The notes under the pieces: generated by a model | Database searches by the model: none | Told to the model about the DNA's origin: nothing | What the model saw: only the letters and a program-made list of their open reading frames with translations | Shown here: piece after piece, positions 1-7,866 of the stretch | Layout: the number at the start of each line of letters is the position of its first letter | Position numbering within the stretch: the first letter of the stretch is position 1 | Program-made: the position numbers and the translations under genes | Source: UBA668 sp963720695 | GTDB taxonomy: Bacteria; Actinomycetota; Acidimicrobiia; Acidimicrobiales; Ilumatobacteraceae | DNA: 64,000 bases | Direction: 5' to 3' | Assembly: GCA_963720695.1 (NCBI GenBank) | Contig: CAVRGG010000001.1 | Span: 1,178,001 to 1,242,000 of the forward strand

Positions 1-38
1 GCCATCGCGGCCGCTCCGACACGCCGTACGCTCTCGTC

Positions 39-479
39 ATGCAGCCCGCCCCCTTCGACCTTCGACCGGTGCCGCAAGGCCCGCGCGCCTACCGGTCGAG
101 GCTGCGACGGCTGGGTCCGATCGCGGGCGTGGCGATCCCGATGGCGATGGGCGCGCTCGCCTGGTGGTTGGTACGCGACAACACGTCGACCGCCCGCGGG
201 GTGCTGAGCTTCGTGCTGGCGATCCTGGCCGCGCCGGTGCTCCTGGTGGCCGGCGTGCCCTTGAGCACCGGGACACAGGTGTGGGTGGTCTCCCTCGCCG
301 GCAGCGCTGTGCTGTGGCTGCTGGTGAGCGTCGTCGCGGCTCGGCGGGCGACGGCCTCGCCGGTGGCGAGCTGGCGGGACTTCTGGCGCGAGTACTTCTG
401 GCTGGCGGGCGGAGTCTGGCTGGGGGTCGTCGGTGCGTTGATCGCCGCCGACCTCGTGCTCGGACGAGCGCTGCTCTGA
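39..479 (+). CDS. hypothetical four-helix membrane protein
   Basis: I do not recognise the family. The 146-residue product shows four hydrophobic stretches, near residues 27-46, 54-72, 78-99 and 122-142. The N-terminus is short and basic and there are no Cys or catalytic-looking motifs. The ATG at 39 is the first start in the frame, and no strong ribosome-binding site precedes it. The gene converges on the comEA-like gene, with only three bases between the two stop codons. Function is unknown; integral membrane location is inferred from hydrophobicity alone. Confidence 0.6.
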   Translation: MQPAPFDLRPVPQGPRAYRSRLRRLGPIAGVAIPMAMGALAWWLVRDNTSTARGVLSFVLAILAAPVLLVAGVPLSTGTQVWVVSLAGSAVLWLLVSVVAARRATASPVASWRDFWREYFWLAGGVWLGVVGALIAADLVLGRALL

Positions 480-482
480 CAT

Positions 483-1169
483 TCACACCGTCACCAGCCC
501 ACGGAGTGCCTCGACCTTCGCCGGGCCGATGCCGCGCACGTCGGCCAGGCTCTCGATCGAGCTGAACGGACCGTGCTGGTCGCGGTAGGCGACGATGGCA
601 GCGGCGGTGGCGGGACCCACACCCGGCAGCGTGTCGAGCTCGTCGACAGTGGCCGAGTTGATGTTGACGGGTCCGGCCGGCGACGTGGTGCCTCCTCCCA
701 CCGACGACACGACGGGGACTGCTTCGCCGACGCGTGGGACGTAGACGCGTTCACCGTCGACGAGGACCGCCGCGAGGTTGATCGCGTCGGGCACTGCGTC
801 GGGCGCGAGCCCTCCCGCCGCCTGGACGGCGTCGACGACGCGCGAGCCCGCGCCGAGTCGGTACACACCTGCGGTCACCACTGCGCCCGCGACGTGCACC
901 ACCACCTCGGATCGCGTCTCCGTCGTCGCCGACGCCGGCCGGCTCGTACTGACCGCCACCGATGCGGGAGTCGTGGCGAAGGGCAGTTTCGACTCGGTGG
1001 TCGCGGCGGGTGGGCGCACCAACCAGTACGCGCCGGCGAGGACGGCCAGGACGACGACCGCCGCGCTGATGACGCGGCCGAGGCCCACCCACTGCACCCA
1101 GGCCTGCGCCCGCGCGGCCGGCGAGCGGGGCGGCCCGGGACGATCCGGCAGATCTGGCAGATCCGACAC
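483..1169 (-). CDS. comEA: ComEA-type helix-hairpin-helix DNA-binding protein
   Basis: This is a membrane-anchored DNA-binding protein of the ComEA family, which binds incoming DNA during transformation. The 228 residues have a proline-rich cytoplasmic start, one membrane helix (about residues 33-52), a low-complexity Ser/Thr linker, an SLBB-like domain (about 88-140) and a C-terminal helix-hairpin-helix pair (about 167-228). The pair includes NINSATVDELDTLPGVGPA and a second GIGPAKVEAL hairpin. Domain order and length fit ComEA. No comEC lies next to it in this window, so a complete uptake system cannot be claimed. The ATG start gives a sensible short cytoplasmic tail before the helix. Confidence 0.85.
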   Translation of the reverse strand: MSDLPDLPDRPGPPRSPAARAQAWVQWVGLGRVISAAVVVLAVLAGAYWLVRPPAATTESKLPFATTPASVAVSTSRPASATTETRSEVVVHVAGAVVTAGVYRLGAGSRVVDAVQAAGGLAPDAVPDAINLAAVLVDGERVYVPRVGEAVPVVSSVGGGTTSPAGPVNINSATVDELDTLPGVGPATAAAIVAYRDQHGPFSSIESLADVRGIGPAKVEALRGLVTV

Positions 1170-1276
1170 TCGACCTCCCCGGCGAATCGGGCACGGGTGC
1201 CCGGGTCACGAACGACTGGGGGAAGTCGAGTCGGACCATATCGGCCCGATGGGCGCAGACAACCTGCCGTCGCCAG

Positions 1277-1315
1277 TCGTCGGGTCAGGGTCGTCGGGTC
1301 AGGGTCGTAGGTCAG
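1277..1315. repeat. 14-bp direct repeat, two copies plus a partial third
   Basis: The unit TCGTCGGGTCAGGG occurs at 1277-1290 and 1291-1304, followed by a decayed partial copy to about 1315. It lies in the gap between the comEA start and the stop of the HExxH gene, both on the minus strand. It could be simple slippage; I see no gene or promoter built on it. Confidence 0.6.
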
Positions 1316-1325
1316 CGACGTCAGG

Positions 1326-1667
1326 TCAGGAGGCGACGCGCTCGATGAGGTCGTCGCGCACCGCGGTCGCCAGTGAACGGCGCGCCACCCAATCGGCTTC
1401 GATCTCCATCGGGATCCGGAGGTACGCGCCCCTGTGGCCCTTGCGACGCAGTCGCCACAGCAGGTAGCTCCCGACGTAACGGGCCGAGAAGCCGGCGACG
1501 CCGTAGCGACGCCACTGCCGGACGTGGACGAGTTCGTGGCGGAGCAGATACGGCGTCGCCTTGCCTTCGCGCACGATCACGAGCGATCCGATCGTGAGGC
1601 CGTCGGAACCATTGGGCACCGGTCCGCCTTCCCAGAGGCGGAACCCATCGCGCTGTTCGATCGGCAT
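1326..1667 (-). CDS. HExxH zinc-peptidase-like small protein
   Basis: This 113-residue protein carries HELVHVRQW near residue 44, a typical HExxH zinc-binding helix, and a downstream EIEADW motif near residue 88 whose Glu could be the third zinc ligand. The pattern matches small DUF4157-like metallopeptidase or toxin-associated peptidase domains. A basic stretch (WRLRRKGHRG) lies between the two motifs. There is no signal peptide. The substrate is unknown. The metallopeptidase call rests only on the HExxH...E arrangement, so activity is inferred. Confidence 0.6.
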   Translation of the reverse strand: MPIEQRDGFRLWEGGPVPNGSDGLTIGSLVIVREGKATPYLLRHELVHVRQWRRYGVAGFSARYVGSYLLWRLRRKGHRGAYLRIPMEIEADWVARRSLATAVRDDLIERVAS

Positions 1668-1846
1668 CGGCCACCACCATACCTCGCCTGCCGACCCCGC
1701 CCGGTGAACGCACCGCCGCTCGGCACGTCGGACCAGTTCAGCGGCTCTGTGGGCCCCGCTGCGACGCCGGTGTCACCCCGGTGTCGCGCCGGATCCAACG
1801 CTCCGAGGGTCCGACGGCAGCGCGTCGGCACCGCGACGCGGCTGGT

Positions 1847-2245
1847 TCACGGTCCGCACGAGAAGTCGAGCTCACCATCGGGTGTCGGCGCAGAGCCGGA
1901 GAAGCCGCCCAGACGTCCACCGCTGGCGGACAGGAGCGTCCTTCCGTTCGAATTCGTCACCTTGGCACTGATCTGCGGCGACGTGGCGTGCACGGTGAAG
2001 GTGACGCTGTACCCGCCCACCGATGCCGTCGACACGGCGCCATCCTTTGCGACGACATCGATGGTGCGATGGCTGCCACCGAGGGCGACCGTGCAGGGCA
2101 GAGTGGCGGGAGCGGCCGCGCATGCACTCACCGCCGCCAGCCAGGCCACCGATGCTCCGATCAGCCAACCCGAGCAGCGCGATCGACGCGCCGTGGAACG
2201 AGGATGCTGCAGAACCAACGCCACGAGCGCACTATGACCGTTCAC
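1847..2245 (-). CDS. putative secreted lipoprotein
   Basis: I do not recognise the family. From a GTG at 2245 the protein has a basic N-terminus, a hydrophobic stretch (WLIGASVAWLAAVSAC) ending in a plausible lipobox VSAC, and then about 90 polar residues with two further cysteines that could form a disulfide. A purine-rich GGAGGGG lies just before the GTG, slightly close for an ideal ribosome-binding site. An ATG at 2260 and another GTG at 2227 are alternatives. Anchoring to the outer face of the membrane is inferred from the lipobox. Confidence 0.5.
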   Translation of the reverse strand: MNGHSALVALVLQHPRSTARRSRCSGWLIGASVAWLAAVSACAAAPATLPCTVALGGSHRTIDVVAKDGAVSTASVGGYSVTFTVHATSPQISAKVTNSNGRTLLSASGGRLGGFSGSAPTPDGELDFSCGP

Positions 2246-2360
2246 GCCCCTCCTGTCCATCAGATCAGGAGCGACGCGACCCAACGCATCGTGCCCGGCA
2301 GGCGATGTCGAGTCCGGCGAACGGTACTCTGCGCTCGTGTCGCCAACTGACGAAGGAGAG

Positions 2361-2720
2361 ATGTCGGCGGGGCGGGAACGGTCGTCACGTCGACGGAAGT
2401 GGTTGCTGGCCGCCAGCGCGTCGGTGGTGGTCGGTGGTCTGGTCTGCGTCGCCGTCCTTGCTCTCGGGTCGGCGTTCGATCACTGGAACGGGTGGGAGAT
2501 CTCGATCACCAACGGATGCGGAGACGACCTCTACGCGGACGACGGAGCCGATGGGCTCCCCATCCTCGATGGGCAGACGATCTCGTGGGACCGAGCAGCC
2601 CGATCAGGCGACAAGACGCTCACCCTGTGGCGCTCACTGAGCGACCGTGTCAGCGGCATCGAAGGTCATGTCGTGAACCTGCATGGGGACTCGGTGCTTA
2701 CCGGCCGTCAGTGCCCGTAG
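2361..2720 (+). CDS. hypothetical single-pass membrane protein with exported C-terminus
   Basis: Family not recognised. I choose the ATG at 2361 because AAGGAGAG directly precedes it. The 119-residue product has a strongly basic N-terminus (RERSSRRRK), one hydrophobic helix (about residues 14-36) and an exported-looking domain of about 80 residues with two cysteines (NGCGDD and RQCP), probably disulfide-bonded outside. A GTG at 2337 in the same frame is an alternative start. It is transcribed away from the neighbouring minus-strand lipoprotein gene, 115 bases off. Confidence 0.5.
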   Translation: MSAGRERSSRRRKWLLAASASVVVGGLVCVAVLALGSAFDHWNGWEISITNGCGDDLYADDGADGLPILDGQTISWDRAARSGDKTLTLWRSLSDRVSGIEGHVVNLHGDSVLTGRQCP

Positions 2721-2865
2721 CGCAGAGTTGCTGCCCTCAAGGCCTCGCACACCCTGACCTGGGTCTGTCAGGACGCGCCCGCGAGTCTGACGACTGCCGA
2801 AGCACAGGCCGCTCGCCCGGCGGCGAACTGAGGAGAGACCTGCGGCCGCCCCGGTGACGTCTCGG

Positions 2866-3498
2866 CTACCAAAGTCCCGGAACCAGGCGGCTTGTTCGAC
2901 GCCGATAGGTGACGTAGCTGGCTCCGAGCGCGTCATCGAGCATGGCCTCCTCAACACGAATGCGGTGTATCAACGCTCCGGTCGGGAGAACAGCGAAGGC
3001 CACGCTCAGCCAGTGTCCGAGTGTCGCACCAAGCCCGACGAACACGCCGATCGTGGCGGTGTACAGAGGGTGTCGAACACGACGGTATGGGCCCGTGTCC
3101 ACCAGCTGGTGATCCTCGTGAACCGTGAGCGAGTCGCGATGGAAACGCCCGAGATGCCGGCGTGCTGAGGTGCTGAGCGCACCCGACGCAGCGAGAAGCG
3201 CGAGGCCTGCGGCGACCGAGCTGCGCTGATGCCGGATCACGCCCCGTCGGCAAGTCAGCGACGCGGCGGTTGCGCCGATGAGCGCAGTTGCTGCAGCAAC
3301 CTCAAACCAACGGCTCGTGGCGGTGTCGACCACCCGTTCGTCCACATCCGCTGCCTTGGCTGCAGCACGCGACTGTCGTCGGGACGTACCGAGCTCGATC
3401 GAGAGCATCCACGCAAGAGCGACCAACGCCCCACCCTGTACTCGCCGATCCACCCAGACCATCGGACGCACGCAGCAGACACTAATCCGGGGCGCCAT
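2866..3498 (-). CDS. isoprenylcysteine carboxyl methyltransferase-family membrane protein
   Basis: This is a membrane methyltransferase-like protein of the ICMT/PEMT family. The C-terminal half carries the family signature: TGPYRRVRHPLYTA, two hydrophobic segments, then RIRVEEAMLDDALGASYVTY and RLVPGLW. Members use S-adenosylmethionine to methylate lipids or isoprenylated or small acceptors in the membrane; the acceptor here is unknown. About five hydrophobic stretches are visible. The start is uncertain: ATG at 3498 or 3462 are reasonable, while the longest frame begins with a GTG at 3573. It follows the IS-adjacent membrane gene on the same strand. Confidence 0.7.
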   Translation of the reverse strand: MAPRISVCCVRPMVWVDRRVQGGALVALAWMLSIELGTSRRQSRAAAKAADVDERVVDTATSRWFEVAAATALIGATAASLTCRRGVIRHQRSSVAAGLALLAASGALSTSARRHLGRFHRDSLTVHEDHQLVDTGPYRRVRHPLYTATIGVFVGLGATLGHWLSVAFAVLPTGALIHRIRVEEAMLDDALGASYVTYRRRTSRLVPGLW

Positions 3499-3585
3499 GG
3501 CGGCGATGCGGGGTGACCTTCCGGTGGCCGACGCACGAGCAGATTGGCCGAAGTGGCCGTCGTTGTCCAGCACGCGGATCGGCAG

Positions 3586-3951
3586 TTACGCAGGTCGATC
3601 AGCGTGGCGACACACACATACCCAGAGGGTCACTGCCGACACAGCGATAAGCATGGTCGCTGACGCGACCACGACGAACCCCATCGTTCCCTCGCGCTCC
3701 CGGAGCGCGATCGGGACTGCCCACAGCAGCCGCGGCAAACCCAGCAATGCCACCACCGCGACCGAGCGTCGAGCGGAGTCGGTTGACTCCCATCGCTTCG
3801 ACAGCAGTCGCGCATTGAGCGGCAACACCACCGCCTGCCACGCCGCGTAGACGAACATAGGCATCAGAACGAAGGCGAGCAAGCCGTCGCCCGGCCACAC
3901 GCGCCAGACGAAGTACGCCAAGGCTGCAAGCGCCGCAATCCGAATCACCAC
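3586..3951 (-). CDS. membrane protein, probably 5'-truncated by the IS3 element
   Basis: Family not recognised. The 121-residue frame has about four hydrophobic segments and a GTG as first start. Upstream of that GTG the frame stays open to the IS boundary near 3994 and reads naturally (residues like QLLWVRVTIAGD) with no stop and no ATG. I infer that the real N-terminus was removed or displaced when the IS3 element arrived. Whether the remaining part is expressed is unknown. It lies just upstream of the ICMT-like gene and may once have been co-transcribed with it. Confidence 0.45.
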   Translation of the reverse strand: MVIRIAALAALAYFVWRVWPGDGLLAFVLMPMFVYAAWQAVVLPLNARLLSKRWESTDSARRSVAVVALLGLPRLLWAVPIALREREGTMGFVVVASATMLIAVSAVTLWVCVCRHADRPA

Positions 3952-3994
3952 GTCTCCAGCGATCGTGACGCGAACCCAGAGGAGCTGCCTGAAG

Positions 3995-4017
3995 CGCCCC
4001 GGGTTTGATGACTGCTC
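3995..4017 (+). repeat. IS3 terminal inverted repeat, left
   Basis: These 23 bases begin CGCCCCGGG and end TGACTGCTC. They pair with 5311-5333 on the opposite strand with two mismatches. They mark the transposase 3' end of the element. The exact outer base is uncertain by a few nucleotides. Confidence 0.75.
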
Positions 4018-4020
4018 GGG

Positions 4021-5288
4021 TTATTGGGTGACGGCCTCGAGGGCTGTCGGTGTTCTGACGGTAGTAGGCGGCTTCGAACTCGGCCGGGGTGGTGTAGCTG
4101 GCGTCGTCGGTGATCTCGCCGTGGAGGCGTCGGTGGTTGAACCAGTCGACGTAGGTCATGGTGGCGAACTCGACGTCGTCGAGGCCGCGCCACGGGCCTT
4201 GCGGGTAGATGAGCTCCCACTTGTAGAGCCCGTTGAACGACTCGGCCATCGCGTTGTCGTAGCTGTCGCCCTTCGATCCGACCGACGCGACGATGTCGTT
4301 GTCGGCGAGGCGTTCGGAGTAGCGGACGACTGAGATATTGGACGCCGCGGTCGCTGTGATGGACCAGCCGGTCGAGGTCGTGCGCCGGCGCGTTGGCGGT
4401 TGCACACGGCCATCTCCAACGCGTCGATCGCCAGGTCCGAACGCAGCGACCGGGAGGCTTGCCAGCCGACGACGAACCGGGAGTAGACGTCGATGATGAA
4501 CGCCACGTACACCCAGCCCGAGTGGGTCTTCACGTAGGTCAGATCGGCGACCCACAGCCGGTTCGGGGCCGGCGCCCGGAACTTGCGCTCGACGAGATCC
4601 GCCGGCCGCTCCAGGCGGTCGTCGGTGGTGGGTGGTGATCGTGAACGCCTTGCCCCGTCTGGCCCCGGACAGGCCCTTGGGTGCGCATCAGCCGCTCGAC
4701 GGTGCAGCGCGCCACGCGGATGTTCTCCCGGTTGAGCTGGGCCCACACCTTGTCGGCGCCATAGACGAACAGGTTCTCCTCGTAGACACGCGGACGATCT
4801 CCGGCGCCGAGCTCGGCGTCGCGAACCGCCCGCGTCGACGGCGGCCGCTTCTTGGCCACCCAGTAGGTGTTCGGGGCGATCTTGCAGCCGTGCTCGGTGA
4901 GCACCCGGCAGATCGGCTCGACCCCGAACCGTTCCCGATGGTCGTCGATGAACGCGATCACTCCGTCGACTGGCGGTCGAGCTCCGCCCCGAAGAAAGCC
5001 GACAGCCGCTTTCAAGATCTCGTTCGCCCGGCGCAGCTCCCGGTTCTCACGCTCGAGCTCCTTGATCCGCGACCGCTCCTCGGTCGTCACACCCGGCCGC
5101 TGACCGCCATCGACCTCGGCCCGGCGGACCCACAGCCGCAACGTCTCATGATTGATGCTCAGCTTCTTCGAGATCGACTCGATCGCCTTCCACTGCGACG
5201 GGTACTCGTCCTGATGCTCGAACACCATCCGCACCGCCCGCTCACGCATCTCGTCGGGATACTTCCCGACACGCCTTGCTCCTGACAT
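4021..5288 (-). pseudogene. IS3-family transposase, broken by several +1 shifts
   Basis: OrfA-like sequence starts at the ATG at 5288 (helix-turn-helix NHETLRLWVRR, coiled coil ERENRELRRANEILKAA). OrfB parts follow: VIAFIDDHRERFGVEPIC, LWVADLTYVKTHSGWVYVAF (first catalytic Asp), LDRLVHHSDRG (second Asp) and GDSYDNAMAESFNGLYK (Glu). These pieces lie in different frames. Changes are needed near 5003, 4678, 4630, 4384 and 4328, and perhaps 4036. Each is explained by one extra base relative to an intact gene. The apparent in-frame OrfA-OrfB fusion is itself a product of the extra base near 5003: removing it restores a normal OrfA end (FFGAELDRQSTE, then stop). The gene should be inactive as written. 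Confidence 0.85.
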
Positions 5289-5310
5289 GACTCCATCCTC
5301 TCAAGGGATG

Positions 5311-5333
5311 GAGCAGTCACCAATCCCGGGGCG
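5311..5333 (-). repeat. IS3 terminal inverted repeat, right
   Basis: This is the reverse complement of the left repeat except at two positions. It lies 22 bases upstream of the transposase ATG and directly abuts the IS110 transposase fragment. Confidence 0.75.
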
Positions 5334-5763
5334 GTTCACGAGCACGTGACGCGTCGAGCTGTGCTTTGGCCAACAGCCGCAACACGCTGACGTGATCCTC
5401 GACCCGCACCTGCGCAAGTGACGGTGCTCGCAACGCCGCGACCGCGACCGCACGAGCATCGTTGGTGTCGTTCTTCGTGGACTTCCCCGAGCCCAACAAC
5501 CGCACCCGCGACGACAACGTCGCCGGCACATCCACGACCCGTTCACCGCGTGCGACAAGCTGTTGGGCGAGCAGATAGCCCAGACCGCCAGCGGACTCGA
5601 TCGCCCACGAACGACACTCGAACGGCGCCGCCCAGGCGACCAACTGGGCCACCTGGCGTGGCCCGCTGCGCACCTCCACACGAGCGAGCTCGGACTCGCG
5701 TTCATCGATCGCAAACGCAGCGTGCAACCGCTTGTGCGGATCGATCCCGATGATCACTGACAT
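5334..5763 (-). pseudogene. IS110-family transposase, N-terminal fragment
   Basis: The ATG at 5763 opens MSVIIGIDPHKRLH, the classic N-terminus of IS110 DEDD transposases, followed by WAIESAGGLGYLLAQQL and a KNDTNDARAVAVAALRAP stretch that carries further acidic catalytic residues. About 142 residues of the RuvC-like domain remain. The frame then runs into the IS3 terminal repeat and stops, so the C-terminal catalytic-serine domain (about 250 residues) is gone and the protein cannot be active. The upstream side looks intact. The missing 3' part is not found on the other side of the IS3 element, which points to a deletion. Confidence 0.85.
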
Positions 5764-5994
5764 CACAGTCCCCTTCCATGGTTGATGGAACCGCGGTGGG
5801 CACTCCTGGTTCAGACTGATCCTGCGCGCCTCTTTCGAGCCACACCACGGCCGATTCACCCGGCGGGCAGCACCTCGTTAGAAAGCCAACCCGAAGGCAG
5901 CAGGCAGTTAGCGAGCCCACCCGCCGGACGAACCGAAACGCTACGAACAAGCCGCAACGCCATCAAGATCATCAACCAGGCAGTTCTGGGCGGG
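5764..5994 (-). other. IS110 left-end leader with strong RNA-folding potential
   Basis: This is a 231-base gene-free stretch upstream of the IS110 transposase start. Read on the minus strand it has a hairpin at 5774-5790 (6-bp arms, 5-nt loop) and a larger stem with an 8-bp perfect outer helix (5860-5867 with 5920-5927) enclosing a further 4-bp pairing and a large loop. IS110-family elements are known to encode a bridge RNA in the end preceding the transposase. This stretch is where one would sit, but I cannot show that it is one. Confidence 0.35.
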
Positions 5995-6672
5995 TCAGAG
6001 GCACGGAGTCTCGCCGAGCGGATACTCGTCGATCACGTGTGGATACACGGGTGCGGCGTAGAGCGGGTCATCGCCCGGCTGATCGATGACCGTGCAAGTG
6101 TTGATCCCGTAGGGCCTGTCGATCCACCGCGTCGGATGCCACTCTTCCGTCGCGGCGCCGTCAACAGTCGCCCGTAGCTCTGCGACGAACGATGCGAAGG
6201 GTTCAGCGGCTAGATCGTTGATGTCCCACCGATGCCCTCCCACGACGAGGAGCATGGGGACGCCGTCCACGGGCGCTTCGCCTACGGGGGTCTCCGCAGG
6301 AAGGGCGCGGGCCGTGGTGACGAGGTCGTGCAGCGTTGCGTCGTCAACGTGACCAGTGATGAGGCGGAACTGCGCGTGACCGTCGCTGTCCACGCCGTCG
6401 TAGAACTCTGCGTAGGTGGTGCCGTCGCCGTAGATGACTAGCTCGGGCCCGGTCACGAACATGTCCGGAATGGCGCCGAGGTGGTAGTCGCCGAGCTGCA
6501 CGACGACATCGGAAGCGTCGGCGGACGCCACGCTGAGCGCGGTAAACGACGTAACCGTGTCCGATGAGTCATCGCACCCGCCGAGGAGCGCAACGAGTGT
6601 GGCGAGGCAAGCAGTAGCGAGGCGCACACCTACTTGACGAGCCTGCTGGCCGGATGGTTCCAAGGACGCCAT
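5995..6672 (-). CDS. putative lipoprotein
   Basis: Family not recognised. I choose the ATG at 6672, which puts a basic stretch and a hydrophobic segment before the lipobox LLGGC (about residue 33). A longer frame starting upstream would push the signal sequence about 70 residues in. The mature part of about 190 residues is acidic, with repeated DG/GD patterns and two late cysteines (NTCTV, ETPCL) that may pair. A surface-attached role is inferred from the lipobox only. The gene borders the mobile-element region on its 3' side. Confidence 0.6.
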   Translation of the reverse strand: MASLEPSGQQARQVGVRLATACLATLVALLGGCDDSSDTVTSFTALSVASADASDVVVQLGDYHLGAIPDMFVTGPELVIYGDGTTYAEFYDGVDSDGHAQFRLITGHVDDATLHDLVTTARALPAETPVGEAPVDGVPMLLVVGGHRWDINDLAAEPFASFVAELRATVDGAATEEWHPTRWIDRPYGINTCTVIDQPGDDPLYAAPVYPHVIDEYPLGETPCL

Positions 6673-6722
6673 CGTGTCTACCCGCGGGACTGCCGTCAAC
6701 GGCGCAGTACGGCAGATCTGCG

Positions 6723-6947
6723 TTACTTGAACAAGCTGGCAAGCGAGTCGTCGTGCACGGCTGGCTCGTCGGGCCGATCGGTCCACGTCCATGTGATGTG
6801 TCCACTATCGCAGCGCACAACTCGCTGGCAGATGCGTTGGCCATCGTCGGGCCGATGACACAGCGCGAGAGACAACCGGTTGATGCTGCTTCCACAGACC
6901 GGGCACGTCTCGCTCACAAGCGCAGATTGCCGCACACAAGGGAGCAT
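6723..6947 (-). CDS. small zinc-ribbon-like protein
   Basis: This 74-residue frame has the pattern SETCPVCGSS...CQRVVRCDSGH, a plausible four-ligand zinc ribbon (Cys-X2-Cys with a second Cys/His pair). The ATG at 6947 or a GTG eleven codons later (before SETCPVCG) may be the start; neither has a strong ribosome-binding site. It sits 50 bases upstream of the lipoprotein gene on the same strand and 44 bases downstream of the PH-like gene. Function unknown; reality as a gene rests on the Cys pattern and position. Confidence 0.45.
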   Translation of the reverse strand: MLPCVRQSALVSETCPVCGSSINRLSLALCHRPDDGQRICQRVVRCDSGHITWTWTDRPDEPAVHDDSLASLFK

Positions 6948-6991
6948 GTCCAGCGCCCTACCGGCAGTTCTGTGCGGCGACGTCGGACTCC

Positions 6992-7717
6992 TCATGACCC
7001 GTTGGCGACCGAGCCGTGATTCCCATGCTGCTCCAACCGTCGGATCGCTCGCCGATAGGCGATCAGTACCGCCAGCGGGCCGACAACCGAGGCGGCAATG
7101 ATCAGCCATCCGCCGACGCGTTCGCCCGATGACACCAGCACAACTCCGATGACCACACCGAGGATGAGCTGAGCCAGCAACACTGCGGCGGTTCTCATGC
7201 CCCGGCGCGCAACAGAGGGCGGGCGTTCCGTCGAGCGCGAAGGCCCCATCGCGGCGGCCGGCTCTGCTGGTGGCACGACGACCCCTCGACGGGCCGCGAG
7301 GTCCAGGTTCAACTCGTCGACGATCCTGTCCGCCGCCTGGATCCCACGAACGAACGCTGGATTCGCACGCTGAAGGTGCCAAAGGCGAACCGTTCGGCCA
7401 TCACGCAATCGGAGCACCGCCTGCCCCCGACCCATCGCCACATTGTCGATCTCTCCGAGCGAAAAGCGACGCGTGACGAAGATGCCGCGCACGATCATGT
7501 GCTCGCGTGTGGTGACGATTGCGATACGAATTGACCGGATGACCAAGACGCACGCGATGGCCACGATGACGTAACCGATGGCGCGTGCAGAAGGACTCGC
7601 CGAACCCGGTCCGTTCCTCCCGTCATCGACCTTGAACACGCAGAAGATGGCGAACGCACCTGAGATCGCAACGTTCAACCAACGTTCCCACTCGACTCTG
7701 TAAGTGCGGTGCTTCAT
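6992..7717 (-). CDS. PH-like domain membrane protein
   Basis: From the ATG at 7717 the product is about 241 residues. Two hydrophobic segments near residues 14-30 and 47-63 are followed by a bacterial PH-like beta-rich stretch (MIVRGIFVTRRFSLGEIDNV, then LRLRDGRTVRLWHLQ), a Pro-rich linker and two more helices near the C-terminus. The order TM-TM-PH resembles small PH-domain membrane proteins of actinobacteria. Earlier in-frame starts add about 39 unlikely residues. Role unknown. Confidence 0.6.
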   Translation of the reverse strand: MKHRTYRVEWERWLNVAISGAFAIFCVFKVDDGRNGPGSASPSARAIGYVIVAIACVLVIRSIRIAIVTTREHMIVRGIFVTRRFSLGEIDNVAMGRGQAVLRLRDGRTVRLWHLQRANPAFVRGIQAADRIVDELNLDLAARRGVVVPPAEPAAAMGPSRSTERPPSVARRGMRTAAVLLAQLILGVVIGVVLVSSGERVGGWLIIAASVVGPLAVLIAYRRAIRRLEQHGNHGSVANGS

Positions 7718-7866
7718 CGTGGTCCCATGCTGCCAGCGGTAGCGCATAGTGCCCGCTCTGGGCGCTTCGCGCAAGCGGTTCTGTGCGCGCGTTATGGGCG
7801 GGCCAGGGCGAACAGAGTATGAACCTGCGTTCACTTCGCGCGGGGCAACGCCTCACGATGCGACGA

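Larger units (their letters stand above)
3995..5333 (-). mobile_element. IS3-family insertion sequence with decayed reading frames
   Basis: The element is about 1.34 kb, bounded by imperfect inverted repeats of about 23 bp at 3995-4017 and 5311-5333 that differ at only two positions. The internal frames match an IS3-type transposase (OrfA with helix-turn-helix and leucine-rich coiled coil, OrfB with a DDE integrase core). No convincing 3-4 bp target duplication flanks it: the left side is a membrane gene and the right side is an IS110 transposase fragment. A deletion or recombination may have followed insertion. Confidence 0.85.

Noticed and set aside
4539..5288. IS3 OrfA-OrfB as a natural in-frame fusion
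   Set aside because: The alternative frame restores a typical OrfA ending (FFGAELDRQSTE, stop). The fusion comes from one extra base near 5003, not from design.
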